Under the pieces are notes generated by a model. The model made no database searches. It was not told the origin of the DNA and saw only the letters and a program-made list of their open reading frames with translations. Shown here one piece after another: positions 60,520 through 64,000 of a DNA stretch of 64,000 bases. Within the stretch, counting starts at the first letter, position 1, and each line of letters opens with the position of its first letter. The position numbers were made by a program, and so were the translations under genes. Source of the DNA: Spiribacter salilacus (lineage in GTDB: Bacteria; Pseudomonadota; Gammaproteobacteria; Nitrococcales; Nitrococcaceae). The stretch spans positions 10,001 through 74,000 of the forward strand of contig NZ_WJPP01000005.1 in assembly GCF_009649225.1 (NCBI RefSeq), read 5' to 3'.

Positions 60520-60837
60520 TCATAGAAAGGCGCGCATTAGCCACAGCACTCCCATACCCGCCGCTAGGGTCCACAGGGTGCTGCGGCTGCGCCATGCAAC
60601 CAATGCTGCCACCAGCCCGGCCAGCAGCCTTGCCTCATCAACACTCCCCGTTGCCCCATCAAACTGCACAAGCCCCGGAAGCACCAGCGCGGCAAATGCA
60701 GCCGGGGGCACGTAATTTAATCCGCGCCTTACCACATTCGGTAGGGTGAGCTGCCCGCCAAACACCAAAAACGCCCCGCGCCAAAAAAACGTGCCTGCGC
60801 CAATCACCAACACAATAAGCCACAGTGGATCAGTCAT
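60520..60837 (-). CDS. azlD: AzlD-family branched-chain amino acid export subunit
   Basis: A 105-residue membrane protein with three to four helices, the small partner (AzlD/YgaH type) of AzlC. The stretch GTFFWRGAFLVFGG near residue 15 and LNYVPPAAFAALVLPGL near 40 are typical. AzlCD pairs export branched-chain amino acids (leucine, valine, analogues). The start overlaps the azlC stop by eight bases. It is the last gene of an azlC-azlD pair, possibly with the upstream GST gene. Substrate not tested by sequence. Confidence 0.92.
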   Translation of the reverse strand: MTDPLWLIVLVIGAGTFFWRGAFLVFGGQLTLPNVVRRGLNYVPPAAFAALVLPGLVQFDGATGSVDEARLLAGLVAALVAWRSRSTLWTLAAGMGVLWLMRAFL

Positions 60838-61516
60838 CAGACCACCACTGCTCAGCTAGCATGCCTGCAACAATGCCGGCTAACGCTGCCGAAGTCAGGC
60901 CTAGCCCTGCCGGCAAATTTCGCCCCGCCACCGATAAGCTACCGGCCACGGCTGCCGCCACAAACGACGGGCGATTTCGAATGGCGGGCACCAGCAAGGC
61001 CAAAAATATCAACGGCACAAAAAACCCGAGCTCCCAGCTGGCCGGCACCGCCGCGCCCGCCCAAAAGCCAAACGCCGTTGCCAACTGCCAAATTACCCAT
61101 AACGGTGCCCCCACGCCCATATAAAACCAATGGTTGTAGGCAGGCGGATCGTCTACCATAAAACGAGAAATTGTTAAGGCGTAGGCCTGATCGGTTAGCA
61201 AATAAGCCATTGGCCCGCGCCAACGAAGCGGCAAATTAGCAAAATGCGGCCCTAAATGCGCGCTATACATCAGCATGCGCAAATTAATCAGCAAAGCGGT
61301 AATAACAATGATGGGCGCGGCGGCATTAGCATCAATGAGCTGAATGGCGGCCAACTGCGAGGCCCCCGCAAAAATCACCACCGACATGCCCAGCGTTATC
61401 TCTGGGCTTAACCCCACCTCAAGCCCCGCTAGCCCGGCCGCTACGCCAAAGGGCGTAACCGCGGCCAACATTGGAGATACGGCCCGTAAACCGGCGTAAA
61501 AAGCCTGGCGTCTCAC
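60830..61516 (-). CDS. azlC: AzlC-family branched-chain amino acid export subunit
   Basis: A 228-residue inner-membrane protein with seven to eight helices, the AzlC/YgaZ large subunit. GVAAGLAGLEVGLSPEITLGMSVVIFAGASQLAA near residue 25-57 and LLINLRMLMYSAHLGPHF near 75 are conserved; LTDQAYAL near 107 as well. The start appears to be GTG at 61516 without a good ribosome site, six bases after the GST stop. Translational coupling to the upstream gene is therefore likely. It acts together with AzlD. Confidence 0.93.
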   Translation of the reverse strand: MRRQAFYAGLRAVSPMLAAVTPFGVAAGLAGLEVGLSPEITLGMSVVIFAGASQLAAIQLIDANAAAPIIVITALLINLRMLMYSAHLGPHFANLPLRWRGPMAYLLTDQAYALTISRFMVDDPPAYNHWFYMGVGAPLWVIWQLATAFGFWAGAAVPASWELGFFVPLIFLALLVPAIRNRPSFVAAAVAGSLSVAGRNLPAGLGLTSAALAGIVAGMLAEQWWSDD

Positions 61517-61522
61517 AAGCGC

Positions 61523-62125
61523 TTAAGCGTCGGGCGGCATTGTTTCTGCGAATGCCGGCAAACTATTCATTTGCGCCAACCACTCTACCGCCGCCGGATT
61601 ACCCGCTCGCCAATCAAGCTCTGCCGATAAGCGAAATTCTAGCCACGTTAGCGCCACCACCGTGGCAATATCGCCCAAATCTGGCTCGCCCGCACGGGCA
61701 GTATCAATGGTATCAACCAACGCAACCGTACTGCGGCGCAGCCCCTCTAAGCGTCGCTCAGCAAGCTTAGTGGTTGGATCACCAAAACGCCGCTCCAAAA
61801 ACACACCCACCCCCGAGTCAAGGGCACCTAAAGCCAAGCCAAGGCGTGCATGATTGGCCTCAATATCTTCTCGTGGAATAAGGCGCGGCTCAGGAAACCG
61901 CCGCTCTAAATACAACACAATAACCGCGGCTTCCGTTAAAGCGGTGCCCTCATCGGTTACCAAAGTTGGCACCCGGCACACCGGGTTGACGGCCAATAGC
62001 TCAGGGGGGCTTTGCCAAGGGTCTAACAGGTGCTCAGTTACCCGGTCGCCTAGCTGTTTTTGTGCCAATACCAACCGCACAATACGTGCGTATGGCGATG
62101 TAGGTGATGCGTATAATTTCATCAT
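61523..62125 (-). CDS. Glutathione S-transferase family protein
   Basis: A 200-residue GST. The N-terminal thioredoxin-like domain has MMKLYASPTSPYARIVRLVL (Ser/Tyr region for glutathione activation), NPVCRVPTLV near residue 48 (cis-Pro) and ALTEAAVIVLYLERRF near 62. The all-helical C-terminal domain follows, with LGDIATVVALTWLEFRL near 155. The class resembles the small YibF-type GSTs; substrate not known. The ATG at 62125 overlaps the stop of the RND gene by four bases, so it is coupled to the efflux pump. That suggests a part in handling the same stress or compound. Confidence 0.92.
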   Translation of the reverse strand: MMKLYASPTSPYARIVRLVLAQKQLGDRVTEHLLDPWQSPPELLAVNPVCRVPTLVTDEGTALTEAAVIVLYLERRFPEPRLIPREDIEANHARLGLALGALDSGVGVFLERRFGDPTTKLAERRLEGLRRSTVALVDTIDTARAGEPDLGDIATVVALTWLEFRLSAELDWRAGNPAAVEWLAQMNSLPAFAETMPPDA

Positions 62126-64000
62126 TTAACCGTTTCTCCCCCTGCCATTGCCCTTATTTTCTGTGCCGTATTATGCCCGATCATGAGTAGGCACGGTGTT
62201 AAAATTAATGTTAGCACTGTGGCAAAGGCCAAGCCGCCGGCAATGGTGGCAGACAGCTGGGTCCACCACTGTGTTGAAGGTGCATTAAATTCAATGGTGC
62301 GGCCCAGCAGATCGACATTCAGCTTTAGCACCATCGGCATCAAACCTAAAATGGTGGTCAGCGAAGTGAGCAGCACCGGCCGCATACGCTGAACCGCCGT
62401 GCGAACAATTGCCTCAGTCACTGGCATCCCGTCGCGGCGCAAGGTGTTATAGGTATCAATCAACACGATGTTGTTGTTCACCACAATGCCGGCCAGCGCA
62501 ATCATGCCCACACCACCCATTACAATGCCAAAGGGCCGCTGCGTAATCATTAACCCAAGCAACACTCCGGCACTAGAAAGCGCAATGGCAGAGAGCACTA
62601 ATATTGCCTGATACACGCTGTTAAATTGCGTGACCAAAATAATCCCCATCAGCGCGATGGCAATTAAAAATGCCCCCATCAAAAAGGACTGCGCCTCGCG
62701 TTGATCTTCATCTTCACCACGAAACTCAATGCTAACGCCCTGCGGCAATGGGTCTTCTTGCAGGGCTGCACGCAACGCCGAAACCCGCTCATCGGCCAAC
62801 TCGCCCGCGGCTACATCGGCGCTAATGGTTAATACGCGTTTGCTATCGACCCGCTCCAGCGTGCCCGTTCGCGGCACCGGCACAAAATCAACAAAATTAG
62901 CCACAGGCACCTGCCCGTAGCGCGTGGGCACCCGCAACTGGCCTAAATGATCCAAGCTGCGCTGCTCCACCGGAAAGCGCACCCGAATATCAACCTCATC
63001 ATCCGCGTTATCGGGGCGATAATCGGCAATAAGCACACCATTGGTGACGAGCTGCACGGCATTACCCACCAGCTGCACATCCGCACCATAACGGGCTGCC
63101 CGCTCACGATTGACCTGCAAAGACCACTCAATGCCCGGCAATGGGCGATTGTCTTCAACATCAGCAAAGCCGCCAAGGCGCTCCATGCGCTCGCGAACCA
63201 TCGCCACACCCTCATTAAGCTGGTCTGCAGGCCCGCCAAGCTGCAATTCAATGGGTTTTGCCTGCCCAGGCCCCTGCTGCTGCTCGGTAATTTGAATTTG
63301 AATGCCAGGCACCTCGGCCACGGCCTGACGAATATCTTCAATAATCACCGCGGCGGGGCGGCGCTTTTGCCAGTCCACAAAATCTAGCTGTACGATGCCA
63401 ATCGCATCGCGCGCGAGTGACTGCCCCCCCATGCGAGCGGGGTCAGCAAACGTACGCGCATAGGCATAGCCCACTTCATCAAACTCGGCCACCTTGGCCT
63501 CGACCGCGCGCACTAGCTGGTCTTTTTCATACACCGACAAATCGCCCCGCGCCTGCACCTGCACCCGGGCATATTCAGGTTCGGTACTCGGGAAAAACGT
63601 AACCCCTGCGCCAAACTGCCCATAGGCACCGTATATGGCCACCACAATGGCAATCATCAAAATAAATACACTACCGGGGGCCTTAAGCGCGCCATTCAGA
63701 AAACGCACATACGCCCCGCTAAAGCCATCGAGCGTTTGTAAATCTCCCCGCTCAGCAATCTCTACCCGGCGATCATGCCGCGCGCGATTGCTATCAGCCC
63801 GCCCCAACTTACCGCCTAATACCGGAATAAAAATGAGCGCCATCACTAATGAGGCGGTGAGTGTGAAAATAACGGTAATAGGCAGGTATTTCATAAACTG
63901 CCCCACAATGCCGCTCCAAAACAGCAATGGCACAAACACCGCTAAGGTTGTTAGCGTAGCGGCCGTAATGGGCCAGCTCATTCGCTTTGCACCATACTGA
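62122..64000 (-). CDS. RND-superfamily efflux permease (HAE1 type), 3' part
   Basis: The C-terminal 625 residues of an AcrB/MexB-like proton-driven pump; the 5' end lies beyond the window. The frame continues to base 64000 as QYGAKR before MSWPITAATLTTLAVFVPLLFWSGIVGQFMKYLP (residue count approximate). This is the end of the N-terminal half. Then come the second periplasmic loop (residues about 100-370 here) and the last helices: LVTQFNSVYQAILVLSAI, GVGMIALAGIVVNNNIVLID and the TVLTLILTPCLLM ending. Usually a drug, dye or metal exporter together with a membrane-fusion protein; no partner is in view. The order pump-GST-azlCD is notable. Substrate unknown. Confidence 0.93.
   Translation of the reverse strand, partial: QYGAKRMSWPITAATLTTLAVFVPLLFWSGIVGQFMKYLPITVIFTLTASLVMALIFIPVLGGKLGRADSNRARHDRRVEIAERGDLQTLDGFSGAYVRFLNGALKAPGSVFILMIAIVVAIYGAYGQFGAGVTFFPSTEPEYARVQVQARGDLSVYEKDQLVRAVEAKVAEFDEVGYAYARTFADPARMGGQSLARDAIGIVQLDFVDWQKRRPAAVIIEDIRQAVAEVPGIQIQITEQQQGPGQAKPIELQLGGPADQLNEGVAMVRERMERLGGFADVEDNRPLPGIEWSLQVNRERAARYGADVQLVGNAVQLVTNGVLIADYRPDNADDEVDIRVRFPVEQRSLDHLGQLRVPTRYGQVPVANFVDFVPVPRTGTLERVDSKRVLTISADVAAGELADERVSALRAALQEDPLPQGVSIEFRGEDEDQREAQSFLMGAFLIAIALMGIILVTQFNSVYQAILVLSAIALSSAGVLLGLMITQRPFGIVMGGVGMIALAGIVVNNNIVLIDTYNTLRRDGMPVTEAIVRTAVQRMRPVLLTSLTTILGLMPMVLKLNVDLLGRTIEFNAPSTQWWTQLSATIAGGLAFATVLTLILTPCLLMIGHNTAQKIRAMAGGETVK

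Noticed and set aside
1-64000. CRISPR arrays, tRNA or rRNA genes, insertion sequences, prophage, riboswitches
   Set aside because: I looked for regular direct repeats, transposase motifs, integrases and clover-leaf or rRNA-like sequence and found none. thiE and the adenosyltransferase gene are internal to transcripts, with no leader long enough for a TPP or cobalamin riboswitch.

Overview
The window looks like a stretch of core chromosome from a gammaproteobacterium, roughly 55-57% G+C by eye. Evidence for this is the Pseudomonas-like order M23 peptidase-anmK-erpA-argC, the rppH-ptsP pair with a neighbouring HAD phosphatase, the prmA-fis-purH-purD run, and the complete ccoNOQP-ccoGHIS cluster. 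A PPi-dependent phosphofructokinase, trehalose synthesis genes and a glycerol ABC transporter suggest a marine or moderately halophilic heterotroph that respires at low oxygen. I cannot name a genus. I see no rRNA, tRNA, CRISPR array, insertion sequence or prophage. Genes are very tightly packed, with many 1-nt and 4-nt stop/start overlaps, and no gene-free stretch exceeds about 150 bases. The longest are 58197-58346, 24990-25137 and 36697-36835; the regulatory sites I could read in these and in shorter gaps are listed. Layout: 1-4443 holds peptidoglycan turnover (M23 peptidase end, anmK), Fe-S delivery (erpA), arginine synthesis (argC), a TlpA-like thioredoxin, hemJ and a cysteine-free Irr-like Fur protein. 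4451-9838 holds ptsP, rppH, a HAD phosphatase, a PCuAC copper chaperone and hemN, the last behind an FNR/Anr box. 9926-17989 is a minus-strand run: cfa, pfp, ppa, pduO-type adenosyltransferase, prmA, fis, purH, purD and a MAPEG protein. 18082-20524 is a membrane protein, mpl and ubiX. 20513-24989 is a minus-strand set: yfaZ-like, polysaccharide deacetylase, CpdA-like phosphoesterase, rubredoxin, thiE and hemL. 25138-33689 is the high-affinity cbb3 oxidase with its copper ATPase and assembly factors, behind a perfect FNR/Anr box. 33697-42657 holds a D-2-hydroxyacid dehydrogenase, an MTHFR-like/MOSC/membrane-protein operon on the minus strand, and an otsB-GH15-otsA-dinB-AEC operon. 42716-48150 is a Pat-type protein acetyltransferase followed by a convergent copA-DUF156 copper operon. 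48238-58196 is a complete glycerol regulon: glpR, glpD and the ABC importer glpSTPQUV on the minus strand, glpK divergent. The rest holds gloA, tspO, a LysR regulator divergent from a 48-residue peptide gene, azlCD, a glutathione transferase and the 3' part of an RND pump. Working together: the hem genes (hemJ, hemN, hemL), copper handling (PCuAC, CcoI, CopA) and FNR boxes converge on making haem-copper oxidase at low oxygen. Glycerol enters through the ABC importer, is phosphorylated by GlpK and oxidised by GlpD, with GlpR-like operators at both promoters. AnmK, Mpl and the M23 enzyme serve cell-wall recycling. I did not find a clearly new multi-gene system. The most interesting points are the two complementary, partly degenerate glycerol-transporter ATPases, the copper promoter whose predicted transcript begins at the start codon, the short leader ORF overlapping otsB, and several operator-like palindromes.
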